Assembly (NCBI GenBank): GCA_963840245.1
Contig: CAWIYI010000020.1
Span: 62,001 to 126,000 of the forward strand
Origin: Bog-473 sp963840245
GTDB lineage: Bacteria > Actinomycetota > Acidimicrobiia > Acidimicrobiales > RAAP-2
DNA length: 64,000 nt
Direction of reading: 5' to 3'
The first letter of the stretch is position 1, and each line of letters opens with the position of its first letter. Both the position numbers and the translations under genes were made by a program. Shown in pieces: positions 10,415-18,535 of this stretch. The notes under the pieces were generated by a model. It was not told the origin of the DNA. It searched no databases and worked only from the letters and a program-made list of their open reading frames with translations.

Positions 10415-11848
10415 CTACGCCGAGGTGCCCGAGCTTGCGCCGCCCTCCGGCAAAGCCACGATGGTCGGCTGCCCGCCCTCGTCCTCGTCGAGACCGGGCT
10501 GATACGCCTGGAGAAGGCGGGGCGCCTTCTCGATCGGCGAGAGCTCGACGAGGTCGCCGTCCGACTGTGCCCCCACCACGCCGAGGCCCGAGAACTTGCG
10601 AGCCGAGACCAGGACCCGTGATTCGAAGGAGCCGACCGTCCTGTTGTAGGCCTCCACCGTCGCTGTGAGGCTGCGCTGTAGCGACTGGAGGTGCCCGGTC
10701 ATGGTGCGCAGCCGCTCGTAGAGCTCAGCTCCGAGCTGGCGGACTTCGCGTGCGCTCTCTGCCAGCGTCTCCTGCTGCCAGGACAACGCGATGGTCTTCA
10801 ATGCCGCAACCAGGGTATTCGGCGTGGCAAGCACGATGCCCTTGCCCAGCGCGTGATCCTGCAGCCCGGGATCGGCCTCGCAGGCGGCCGCGAGCAGGGA
10901 CTCGCCGGGGACGAAGGCCACCACGAACTCGGGTGAGCGCTCGAACTGCCTCCAGTACTCCTTCTTGGCCAGCTGGTCCACGTGAGTGCGCAGTTGGCCG
11001 GCGTGCTTCTTGAGGAGCACCTTGCGCTCGTCCTCGTCGTCGGACTCGGTGAAATTCAAGAAGGCGTCGAGCGGGACCTTCGAGTCGATGACGACCTGGC
11101 CGCCGCCCGGCAGGTGCACGATCATGTCGGGCCTCAGAAGGCCGTCCTCGGTCGTCGTCGACCGCTGCTCTTCGAAGTCACAGTGCTCGGCCATGCCGGC
11201 CGCCTTGACCGCGTTGCGCAGCGTCATTTCGCCCCAGCGCCCGCGCGTCTGCGGGGACCGAAGTGCCGTGACCAGGTTTCTCGTCTCCTTCTGCAGCTGC
11301 TCGTGTCCGAGGTGCAGTGCCGCCACCCGCTCGTTCAACGTGGCGTAGGCACCCTTGCGCTCGACCTCCATGTCACGGAGTCCGCGCTCGTACCGGGCCA
11401 ACGTCTCGCTGAGCGGGTCCAGCAGTTGGGCGATCGCCTGCTGGCGCTGCGTGAGGTCGCCCTGGGTGGCCGTGCGGACTTCGTTGAGCTTGGAGTCGGC
11501 GAGCGCCAGGAACTGCTCGTTGTTCTTCGCCAATGCCTGGGCCGACAACTCCGAGAAGGCTCCGGCCAGCCGGCCGCGCTCCTCTTCGGACCGGCGTGCC
11601 GTCTCGTGTTCGGACGCACGCAGCAGGTGGAGCTCCGATACCGCGACGGCACGGGCCGTCTCCGCAGCGGCCGCGGTCTCCGACACGGCTTTCAGCTCGG
11701 CCGCCAACGCCGCCGAACGCGCCTGCGCATCGGCCAAACGACCCTCGGCCAGGCGGGCGGCACCGGCGGTGCGGGCCGTGCGCGCCATGTGCCAGGCAAA
11801 GCTGACGGCGAAGCCGGCTGCGAGCCCGATGACCACTCCGAGGACCAT
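10415..11848 (-). CDS. rmuC: DNA recombination protein RmuC
   Basis: RmuC proteins limit inversion at short inverted repeats and carry a predicted restriction-endonuclease-like fold; mechanism is not established. This 477-residue copy has an N-terminal membrane anchor (residues 2-20), a long alanine/glutamate-rich coiled coil (about 35-200), then the conserved core with SPQTRGRWGEMTLRNAVKAAGM, VVIDSKVPLDAFLNF and FVPGESLLAAACEADP. Length and architecture fit the family. It sits 68 bp upstream of recC on the same strand and may share its transcript. Confidence 0.9.
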   Translation of the reverse strand: MVLGVVIGLAAGFAVSFAWHMARTARTAGAARLAEGRLADAQARSAALAAELKAVSETAAAAETARAVAVSELHLLRASEHETARRSEEERGRLAGAFSELSAQALAKNNEQFLALADSKLNEVRTATQGDLTQRQQAIAQLLDPLSETLARYERGLRDMEVERKGAYATLNERVAALHLGHEQLQKETRNLVTALRSPQTRGRWGEMTLRNAVKAAGMAEHCDFEEQRSTTTEDGLLRPDMIVHLPGGGQVVIDSKVPLDAFLNFTESDDEDERKVLLKKHAGQLRTHVDQLAKKEYWRQFERSPEFVVAFVPGESLLAAACEADPGLQDHALGKGIVLATPNTLVAALKTIALSWQQETLAESAREVRQLGAELYERLRTMTGHLQSLQRSLTATVEAYNRTVGSFESRVLVSARKFSGLGVVGAQSDGDLVELSPIEKAPRLLQAYQPGLDEDEGGQPTIVALPEGGASSGTSA

Positions 11849-11963
11849 GCGGCCAATGTAACGATGGGGTGTGTCGACAACGGGGACCGCCCACTCACCC
11901 TGCGTGCGGCGCTGGACCAGCCCGCAATTTGGGGGTCGTCAGCCCCGGAAAGGAGCCGGTAGC

Positions 11964-12725
11964 GTGACCGGGATGCCGTTCAAGCTCGGTGGCAGCACCA
12001 AAACGGTTCCAGAGCAGGTAGAAGCCGCGGATCTCCAGGCCCAGATCGGACCGCTCGTGACGGAGCAGCCGCTCTGGCCGCGCACCATGCCCGAGCCCCA
12101 CGAGGTCGACCGGCTGTTCGCGCAGGCCTTCGCGCTGGTCGGTGAAGGGATTGCCGGTGCAACCCACGCGCTGCTGGCCGGCGATCGGGACGCGGCCAAG
12201 GAACTGGTCAAGCGCGACGAGGTGGTCGACAAGTTGATCGGGCAGATCTCGACCACGGTGCAACATCAGCTGGTGCACGGAGAGACGACGCCCGACGAGC
12301 GGCGCGAGTACGTGGCCATCCTGCGCATGCTCCCCGACATGGAGCGCAACGGCGACCTGGCCGAGCACATCGCACGCCGGGCCGCGCGCGGCCTCGGCGC
12401 CGAGATGTCAGCCCGAAGCAGAGGACTCGTGGAACGCATGGGTGAGGTGGCCACGACCATCTGGCGGGAGACTGCCGACGCCTTCGCCGAGCGCTCCGCG
12501 AATGCCGCATCCTCCATCGACGATCTCGACGACGAGCTCGACGACCTCCACGTCACCCTGACCGCCGAGCTCGTGGCGGGCACCATGCCGCTGCCGGTGG
12601 CGATCGAGCTCGCCATGGTGGCCCGCTTCTACGAGCGCTTCGGCGACCACGCCGTCAACCTGGCGCGCCGCATGTCCACTCTGGTGATCGGCGGTCCCGA
12701 GCCGGTCTCGTCGGGTCCCGACTGA
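11964..12725 (+). CDS. phoU: PhoU-family phosphate signalling protein
   Basis: PhoU couples the Pst phosphate transporter to the Pho two-component system. The start chosen is GTG 11964, preceded by AAAGGAG at 11949-11955 with an 8-base spacer; ATG 11973 is an alternative and the frame is open further upstream. The 253-residue product has two helical PhoU repeats, the second with VARFYERFGDHAVNLARRM, the acidic metal-binding signature (E/D-x-x-x-D), and the first with RMLPDMERNGDLAEHIARR. It is a lone plus-strand gene, convergent with asd and about 17 kb away from the pst genes in this window. Confidence 0.88.
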   Translation: MTGMPFKLGGSTKTVPEQVEAADLQAQIGPLVTEQPLWPRTMPEPHEVDRLFAQAFALVGEGIAGATHALLAGDRDAAKELVKRDEVVDKLIGQISTTVQHQLVHGETTPDERREYVAILRMLPDMERNGDLAEHIARRAARGLGAEMSARSRGLVERMGEVATTIWRETADAFAERSANAASSIDDLDDELDDLHVTLTAELVAGTMPLPVAIELAMVARFYERFGDHAVNLARRMSTLVIGGPEPVSSGPD

Positions 12726-12735
12726 TCCCCTGGGA

Positions 12736-13761
12736 TCAGGAGCGCCGCGCCAGGAGCTCTTCAGCGATCTGCACCACGTTGAGCGCGGCACCTTTGCGCA
12801 GGTTGTCACCGGAGACGAAGAGGGCCAATGCGTTGGGAGCACCGTGGGCCCGCCGGATGCGGCCGACATAGGAGACATCGCGGCCGGCCGCCAAAAGCGG
12901 CGTCGGGATCTCGGCCAGCTCGACCCCGGGGGCGGTCCGCAGGACCTCGGTGGCGCGCTCGGGGGTGATGGGTCGTTCGAACTCGCACACGATGGCGGCC
13001 GAGTGCCCGGTGAAGACCGGCACACGGACGCACGTCGTCGTCACCGCGAGCTCGGGCAACCCGAGGATCTTGCGGGCTTCGTTGCAGTATTTCTGCTCCT
13101 CGTCGGTCTCGAGCGAGCCGTCGTCGACGACCTCGAACTGGAGCGGTATGACGTTGTGGGCGATCGGGACCGGGTACACACGGCGCGGCGGGTAGTCGAC
13201 GGACGAGCCGTCAAAGGTCAGGTCTTGCGCCCGGTCGACCGTCTTGGAGAGCTGCTCGGCCAGTTCGCGTACGGCTTCGACTCCTCCACCGGACACCGCC
13301 TGGTACGTCGCAACCACGAGCCGGCGCAGGCCGGCCTCGTCGTCGAGAGGCTTCAGGACCGGGATGGCAACCATGGTCGTGCAGTTGGGATTGGCCACGA
13401 TGCCCTTGGGGATGGAGCGCAACGCGCCGGCGTTGGCCTCGGGCACGACGAGCGGGACCTCGGGGTCCATGCGCCAGGCGGAGGAGTTGTCTATGACGGT
13501 GGCACCCGCGGCGACCAGCCGCGGTGCCAGCACGCGCGACACGGAGGCCGGAGCGGAGCACAAGGCGAGGTCGATGCCGGTGAGGTCGGCCGTCTCGGCA
13601 TCCTCCACGACGACTTCACCGTCGCCCCACGGGAGGGTCGAGCCGGCGGAGCGTGCCGAGGCGAGATACCGCATGGACTCCACCGGGAAATGGCGCTCGG
13701 CCAGGGTGCCGCGCAGAACCACACCCACCTGCCCAGTCGCTCCAACGATGGCGATCCGCAC
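12736..13761 (-). CDS. asd: Aspartate-semialdehyde dehydrogenase
   Basis: Reduces aspartyl phosphate to aspartate semialdehyde for lysine/diaminopimelate, threonine and methionine synthesis. The 341-residue protein begins with the NADP-binding loop GATGQVG (residues 7-13), carries the active-site cysteine in NPNCTT (Cys127), and the substrate-binding HSAAIVCEFERPI-type segment after VRVPVFTG. GTG start at 13761. Convergent with phoU, separated by only 10 bp. The aspartokinase gene usually found next to asd in Actinobacteria is not in the window. Confidence 0.94.
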   Translation of the reverse strand: MRIAIVGATGQVGVVLRGTLAERHFPVESMRYLASARSAGSTLPWGDGEVVVEDAETADLTGIDLALCSAPASVSRVLAPRLVAAGATVIDNSSAWRMDPEVPLVVPEANAGALRSIPKGIVANPNCTTMVAIPVLKPLDDEAGLRRLVVATYQAVSGGGVEAVRELAEQLSKTVDRAQDLTFDGSSVDYPPRRVYPVPIAHNVIPLQFEVVDDGSLETDEEQKYCNEARKILGLPELAVTTTCVRVPVFTGHSAAIVCEFERPITPERATEVLRTAPGVELAEIPTPLLAAGRDVSYVGRIRRAHGAPNALALFVSGDNLRKGAALNVVQIAEELLARRS

Positions 13762-13804
13762 CCGCCAATTGTACGGGACGACCGGGCCGCCGCCGTCCGG
13801 GTGA

Positions 13805-14404
13805 TCAGACCTCGAGTGGGCGGCGCCCCTCGAGCGCGCGCCCGAGTGTCAGTTCGTCGGCGTACTCGAGGTCCCCGCCGACCGGGAGCCCGCTCGCCAG
13901 TCGGGAAACCACGACTCCCCGCGGGGTGAGTTCGCGGGCCACCAGCATGGCGGTGGCCTCACCCTCGATGGTGGGGTTCGTGCAGACGATGGCCTCACGG
14001 ATGACCCCGGCGTCGATGCGATCGAGTAGCTCGCGCAGGCGGAGCTGCTCCCGTCCGATGCCGTCGAGCGGGCTCAACGCACCGCCGAGCACGTGGTAGC
14101 GGCCCGCAAAACCGGTGCGCTCCACGGCGACGATGTCGCGAGGATCCTCGACCACACAGATGATCTCGGGATCGCGCCGGTCGTCGCTGCAGACCGCGCA
14201 CTGCTCACCAGACTCCGCCACGTTGAAGCAGACTTCGCACAGCGTCGTGCGCTCCTTGACGGCGACGATGGCGTCCGCCAGACGACGGGCGTCCTGACCG
14301 GGGACCTTCAATATGTGGAAGGCGATGCGCTGGGCAGATTTGGGCCCGATGCCGGGCAGGCGACCGAGTTCGTCGATGAGGGAGCGGAGGGGCCCGGTGT
14401 ACAC
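13805..14404 (-). CDS. recR: Recombination mediator RecR
   Basis: RecR acts with RecF/RecO to load RecA on gapped DNA. The 199-residue protein has the N-terminal helix-hairpin-helix (LGRLPGIGPKSAQRIAFHIL), a four-cysteine zinc site (Cys56, Cys59, Cys69, Cys72) and a Toprim domain beginning ICVVEDPRDIVAVERTGFAG. Its GTG start directly follows the TAG stop of dnaX with no spacer, the standard bacterial dnaX-recR arrangement. Confidence 0.95.
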   Translation of the reverse strand: MYTGPLRSLIDELGRLPGIGPKSAQRIAFHILKVPGQDARRLADAIVAVKERTTLCEVCFNVAESGEQCAVCSDDRRDPEIICVVEDPRDIVAVERTGFAGRYHVLGGALSPLDGIGREQLRLRELLDRIDAGVIREAIVCTNPTIEGEATAMLVARELTPRGVVVSRLASGLPVGGDLEYADELTLGRALEGRRPLEV

Positions 14405-16285
14405 CTAGCCGGCCACCTCGCTGGCGCCGGGGAACGCCTGGAAAAGGCGCGCCTCGGCATCCGACGCCTGGTCGGTGGATGCATCCTCCATCAGCTCGTG
14501 AGGATCTACGTCCTCGGCGTCGCCCCCCGGCGGGCCCGAGTCCGGAGGGGCAGCATCCGGTGATCGACCCGACGGGATCCCGGAGGAGCCGGAGCGTGGC
14601 GCCGGCGGAGCAGCTGCCTCGTCGATATCGAGGACAAGGGCGATCTTCGTCCCGAAGTGGGTCGTCAGCGCCGCCTCCACGACGACCTGCTGTTCGGCGC
14701 ACTGGTCCCGGTGAGCGGAGTTGGGGAGGGCGAAGTGCACACCCTGGTCGTCCACCGAGACGAAGCGACCGCTGGCGTAGCGAGCCTTGGCCCGTGCCGG
14801 GAGGGACTGGAGTATGCCATCGCCCCAGGCCTCGGTGAGGCTGTCGCGATCGAGGCGGCGCCCCGCCACTGCCGCGCCCGGCGTCGCGCCACCGTCGTCG
14901 AGCGCGTCCGGTGCGGGCGCCGGCGACTCGGGGGCAGGTTCGGGAGCGGCGGACTCTGCATCGGGGGCCGTCGCTTTGGCCGACGGTGTCGGGTCGGCCG
15001 CTTGCTTGCTCCGACGCACCGCACCAATGGAGGGTCGCCTCGCCACCTCCCCCGCCGGGCGGTGAGCGGCCGGAGCCTCGGGCGCCGTGCTCGTCGGCGA
15101 CGCCGAGCCGGTCGCGTCCAACCCCGGGGACGAGCCCCCCTGGGCGGGAGCGCCCGGCCGGGGGAATGCGGCCGCCCCGGACATCGAACGCTCCAGCACA
15201 CTGACCCGTTCGGAAAGCGCCTCGGCTCCAGAGTCGAGGTCGGGTCGCACCGCTCGCACCGCAGCGATTTCGAGGACCACTTGCGCGTCGGGCGCCTCGC
15301 GCATGTCGACCAGCGCATGACCCAGAATCTCCATGCTGCGCACGACGCGGGCCAGCCCCATGGCCTCAGCAAGCTTACGGAACCGCTCAAGGGATGTTCC
15401 CGAGACCGTGCACAGCTCGGGTGCCAGTGCGGCGAGGAAGACCTGGCGCAGGTCGTCGATCAGCTCCGTGGCCAGTTGCTGGGGACCCCAACCACCGGCC
15501 AGCAGCGCGCTGAGCGCGACGAGCACGGAACCGACGTCTCCACCGGCCAGGGCCTCGAGCACTGCGGCGAGTTCGGGACGAGCGGCATCGGTGGACCCTG
15601 ACGCCACCACCTGGTCCAGCGCCGAGAGCGCGTCACGGGCCGAGCCCCGGCCGCGTCGCACCGCCGCCTCGAGCGCCTCCTCGTCGAGATGGAGCCCGGC
15701 CTCTTCGTTGACCGAGTCGAGAAGATCGTGCAGCGTCTCCGCCCCGAGGAGCCGGAACTCCAGGTGCTGGGTGCGGCTGCGGATGGTCGGCGGGACCTTC
15801 TGGGGGTCGGTCGTGGCGAGGACGAACACCACGTGGCTCGGCGGCTCCTCCAGCGTCTTCAACAGCGCGTTGGCTGCCGCGGTGGAGAGCATGTGGACCT
15901 CGTCGACGATGTACACCTTCCAACGTCCGGGTGTCCCGAGCCCGGCGTGGGCCACGAGGTCGCGCATGGCATCGACGCCGTTGTTCGAGGCGGCATCGAG
16001 CTCGTGCACGTTGAGGGAGCTGCCCTGGGCGATCTCGCTACACGAGGTGCAGACACCGCATGGCTCGCCGTCGACCGGCGTCTCGCAGTTGAGCGCCTTG
16101 GCCAGTATCCGTGCCGAGGACGTCTTGCCCGTACCCCGCGGACCGCTGAACAGATAGGCATGCGACACCCGGTCGTCGCGGACGGCGCTACGGAGCGCCC
16201 GCACCACGTGGTCCTGACCTCTGAGCTCGTCGAATCGCCCCGGCCGGAAGCGCCGGTAAAGAGAGACGAAGGGTGCGTCGGCCAT
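14405..16285 (-). CDS. dnaX: DNA polymerase III subunit gamma/tau
   Basis: Clamp-loader ATPase of the replicative polymerase. In 626 residues: Walker A GPRGTGKT at 48-55, zinc cysteines 67, 76, 79 and 82, Walker B VYIVDEVHML, and sensor region TIRSRTQHLEF. After about residue 360 the sequence becomes a proline/alanine-rich linker followed by a short tau-type C-terminal domain (LTEAWGDGILQSLPARAKARY). Gamma/tau in one intact frame; no obvious programmed slippage run is present. ATG start at 16285. Followed directly by recR and preceded by the SRP RNA gene. Confidence 0.94.
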   Translation of the reverse strand: MADAPFVSLYRRFRPGRFDELRGQDHVVRALRSAVRDDRVSHAYLFSGPRGTGKTSSARILAKALNCETPVDGEPCGVCTSCSEIAQGSSLNVHELDAASNNGVDAMRDLVAHAGLGTPGRWKVYIVDEVHMLSTAAANALLKTLEEPPSHVVFVLATTDPQKVPPTIRSRTQHLEFRLLGAETLHDLLDSVNEEAGLHLDEEALEAAVRRGRGSARDALSALDQVVASGSTDAARPELAAVLEALAGGDVGSVLVALSALLAGGWGPQQLATELIDDLRQVFLAALAPELCTVSGTSLERFRKLAEAMGLARVVRSMEILGHALVDMREAPDAQVVLEIAAVRAVRPDLDSGAEALSERVSVLERSMSGAAAFPRPGAPAQGGSSPGLDATGSASPTSTAPEAPAAHRPAGEVARRPSIGAVRRSKQAADPTPSAKATAPDAESAAPEPAPESPAPAPDALDDGGATPGAAVAGRRLDRDSLTEAWGDGILQSLPARAKARYASGRFVSVDDQGVHFALPNSAHRDQCAEQQVVVEAALTTHFGTKIALVLDIDEAAAPPAPRSGSSGIPSGRSPDAAPPDSGPPGGDAEDVDPHELMEDASTDQASDAEARLFQAFPGASEVAG

Positions 16286-16331
16286 GGCCGCCGAGCCTAC
16301 CCATGCGTTCGCGCACCGCCGCCCGGTGCTC

Positions 16332-16444
16332 GGTGCGGCGGCCAGGTTGGCTACGGCACCCGGCCATACCCGCTGAGAGCTGCTGCCTTCCGACCCTGAC
16401 TCGATTCACGAGCGGCCGTTGCGCAGGACCCGGCCACCGCACCC
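16332..16444 (-). ncRNA. ffs: Bacterial signal recognition particle RNA (4.5S type)
   Basis: On the minus strand the segment contains the diagnostic Ffh-binding hairpin core GTCAGGGTCGGAAGGCAGCA (about 16380-16400), matching the conserved bacterial SRP RNA loop. Flanking halves pair: GGTGCGG at 16437-16443 with CCGCACC at 16332-16338, plus GTGGCCGGGT with ACCTGGCC, giving one long rod of roughly 110 nt. Location just upstream of dnaX on the same strand is common in bacteria. The RNA guides Ffh to FtsY for cotranslational membrane targeting. Exact ends are estimated from the pairing. Confidence 0.88.
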
Positions 16445-17129
16445 AACATCGGGACGGCGAGACCGAACAGGCTAGCGGGTCGTCTCTTCTTGCTCCCGAC
16501 ACGGCCAGGGCGTCACACTCCACCCGGTCCATGACGCGGGGGCACGCTGGAAACCCCACGAGACCCGTCGTCCGTCTGGCGAGTGTCCACAATCGGGCCG
16601 CCTCTTCCACGACGCGCTGCGGCGTGATCGCTTTGCTGGGTCCGGCGGGCCGGAGCCTCCGGCCGGCTCGTGCCCCTGGCCTTGCTGCGGTGGACGGGCA
16701 AGGGCCTGGTCAGCGTTGCGACGGCCGGCGGGAGCGGCCGGCGGGAGCGGCCGGCGGGAGCGGCCGGCGGGAGCGGCCGTCTCCTGACACTATAAGCAGG
16801 CTCGTTTAGAGTTTTGAGAGACGTGGCCGTTGACTGCTTGGTAACTGCTTGGTCACCGAAGTCAAGACCCGTCCCGCCGTTGAGCTTTGCCCAGGGTTGG
16901 TTGGTAGGGGCCCGGATGGGCGCCGGTCTGGGGGCGTTCACCCGTTGACTGGGTGCTCGCCTAACTGGGTGCTCGACGAAGCGGGCCTCGTCCGCGACAA
17001 CAACCTTGATTGGATGACCCCGCCGAAGGAGCGCGGTCGGCTCAGTGGTAGAAGGCCCGCCCGGCGAGGGTCGTGGCGGGTACGGCCGGGGCCACACATG
17101 GATTGTTAGCCTGACCAGGCTGCAATCTC
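16445..17129. other. Intergenic stretch without a credible gene
   Basis: About 685 bases between the SRP RNA gene and a serine tRNA. It holds a 13-bp tandem repeat (16722-16779), an AT-richer patch near 16785-16860, and a small palindrome AGCCTG-AC-CAGGCT at 17108-17121 just before the tRNA. Short open frames (such as 16849-17109) have no recognisable domain, no ribosome-binding site and atypical composition, so none is called. The left part should carry the promoter for the SRP RNA/dnaX direction, the right part that of the tRNA. Confidence 0.5.
16722..16779. repeat. 13-bp tandem repeat, about 4.5 copies
   Basis: The unit CGGCCGGCGGGAG is repeated perfectly four times (16722, 16735, 16748, 16761) and followed by a partial copy CGGCCG. 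Each unit contains the palindrome CGGCCG. It lies in noncoding DNA and the copy number probably varies between strains. No function is evident. Confidence 0.9.
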
Positions 17130-17214
17130 GGAGGAGTGCGAGAGCGGCCGAATCGGCACGACTGGAAATCGTGTGTTGGGCAACCAACCGTGGGTTCAAA
17201 TCCCACCTCCTCCG
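17130..17214 (+). tRNA. tRNA-Ser (anticodon GGA)
   Basis: An 85-nt class II tRNA. Acceptor strands GGAGGAG (17130-17136) and CTCCTCC (17207-17213) pair, with G73 at 17214. The anticodon stem CACGA/TCGTG encloses loop CTGGAAA, giving anticodon GGA (reads UCC/UCU). A long variable arm and the T loop GGTTCAAATCC follow. CCA is not encoded. It lies 47 bp upstream of tadA. Confidence 0.95.
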
Positions 17215-17261
17215 CTCACGGACCGGGACTCGACCGGGGTCCGCCTGACCGAGAGGTCAAC

Positions 17262-17825
17262 GTGGACCCAGGGCCGGACACGGAGGCCGCATACTGGGGC
17301 ATCCGATCCACCGACCCCACCCCGCTATCCGACGAAGACGCCATGGATCTCGCCCTGGCGCAGGCGCGGGCGGCCGCCGCAGACGGCGAGGTTCCCGTCG
17401 GTGCGATCACCCTGATGGAGGGGAAGGTCGTGGCCGCGCGCCACAACGAACGTGAAGGCGCCACCGATCCGACGGCCCACGCGGAGATCCTGGCGCTACG
17501 CGACACCGCGGCCGCAGTGGGTGGGTGGCGGCTCTCAGAGGTCACCTTGGTCGTCACGCTCGAACCCTGCCCGATGTGTGCCGGCGCTCTGGTAGCTGCA
17601 AGGTTGGGTCGGCTCGTCTACGGGGCGAGCGATCCGCGGGCGGGTGCCTGCGGCACGCTCTACAACCTCTGCGCCGACCCCCGGCTCAACCACGAGGTCG
17701 AGGTCAACGGGGGTGTCCGCGCCAGTGAATCCAGCGCTCTGTTGTCTTCCTTCTTCGCCGAGAAGCGGAGAGACGGTTGCGGGACCCCACACGAGCCGGG
17801 TCTCACCCCGGATGGCGCAAACTGA
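17262..17825 (+). CDS. tadA: tRNA-specific adenosine deaminase TadA
   Basis: Converts wobble A34 to inosine in tRNA-Arg(ACG). The GTG at 17262 is chosen for the GAGAGG five bases upstream; the ATG at 17343 would cut into the first conserved helix. The 187-residue product has the zinc/proton-transfer motif HAE (His75, Glu77) and PCPMC (Cys105, Cys108), and the family segment VYGASDPRAGACGTLYNL. About 20 residues longer at the N-terminus than E. coli-type TadA. Its neighbours are two serine tRNA genes, not the arginine tRNA substrate. Confidence 0.9.
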   Translation: MDPGPDTEAAYWGIRSTDPTPLSDEDAMDLALAQARAAAADGEVPVGAITLMEGKVVAARHNEREGATDPTAHAEILALRDTAAAVGGWRLSEVTLVVTLEPCPMCAGALVAARLGRLVYGASDPRAGACGTLYNLCADPRLNHEVEVNGGVRASESSALLSSFFAEKRRDGCGTPHEPGLTPDGAN

Positions 17826-18003
17826 TCGCGGTCCGGGGCCGCCAGCCGATTCCGCCACCCCCGTCCGGCCTGAGACGGGTCCCGAAGGACACGGCCGGGC
17901 AAAGCAGGGCACCATCCTCCTGACCTCGTTCTTCGCGACGGTGACGCCATCGAGGGGCATTCCCCGAGCTTCCGGACCAGGTCAGAGCGACTAGGATCTC
18001 TCT

Positions 18004-18089
18004 GGAGGAGTGCGAGAGCGGCCGAATCGGACGGTCTCGAAAACCGTTGTGCCTCATGGGTACCGTGGGTTCAAATCCCACCTCCTCCG
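18004..18089 (+). tRNA. tRNA-Ser (anticodon CGA)
   Basis: An 86-nt class II tRNA with acceptor GGAGGAG/CTCCTCC (18004-18010 with 18082-18088) and G73 at 18089. The stem ACGGT/ACCGT encloses loop CTCGAAA, anticodon CGA (reads UCG). Its acceptor and D arm are identical to the tRNA-Ser(GGA) at 17130, indicating duplication. A TAGGAT hexamer at 17992-17997 is a plausible -10 element; no good -35 is seen. CCA is not encoded. Confidence 0.95.
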
Positions 18090-18199
18090 CTCGGGGCCGA
18101 AGAGGCCCACCGCACGGCGGGTGCGGCAAGAACATCGGCAGGGCAAGCGCCTTGCCGGCAGCACCTGGTCGCTCCCTGGCGGCCGGAAAGGAGTGAACC

Positions 18200-18472
18200 G
18201 TGGCACGCGCACGTTCGACATTCGGAAAATTACAGCGCGACCAGGCCAAGAAGGACAGGGCCAAGGCGAAGATGGATGACCGCATTTCGCGGAAGGAGGA
18301 CAAGGCGGCGGCAAGTGAGCAAGCCGATCCCACTCCCTCGGCCGACGAGGTCGACCAGACGCGACTCCTCGAGGAGTTCGCCGCACTGCATGAGGACCTG
18401 GCCGAAGGCCGCATCTCCCTGGACGATTTTGAGGTCCGCCAGGAGGAGCTCCGCGCCAAACTCGTCGTCTGA
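18200..18472 (+). CDS. Small charged protein with SHOCT-like C-terminus
   Basis: Ninety residues from GTG 18200, supported by AAAGGAG at 18187-18193. The N-terminal half is strongly basic and lysine/arginine rich (ARSTFGKLQRDQAKKDRAKA), the centre is acidic, and the last 33 residues (LLEEFAALHEDLAEGRISLD onward) resemble the SHOCT short C-terminal helix pair seen in other proteins of this window. The basic half could bind RNA or DNA; this is speculation. It stands alone between the tRNA-Ser gene and a convergent MBL gene. Confidence 0.7.
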   Translation: MARARSTFGKLQRDQAKKDRAKAKMDDRISRKEDKAAASEQADPTPSADEVDQTRLLEEFAALHEDLAEGRISLDDFEVRQEELRAKLVV

Positions 18473-18535
18473 CCCGGCCCCACCGGTGCCGGTGCCGGTG
18501 CCCAACCGGACCGGGGCACGACCCCTCCGGGCCTG

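Noticed and set aside
8334..10502. A 722-codon open frame on the plus strand opposite recC
   Set aside because: It is a shadow of recC caused by high GC at third positions; composition is Arg/Gln/Pro/Val-rich with no domain, and recC has clear family motifs.
17033..17060. Segment GGCTCAGTGGTAGA resembling a tRNA D arm
   Set aside because: No matching T loop, anticodon stem or acceptor pairing could be found around it, so it is not called a tRNA.
16849..17109. Small plus-strand open frame before tRNA-Ser
   Set aside because: No ribosome-binding site, no domain and a frame that looks like random GC-rich DNA.
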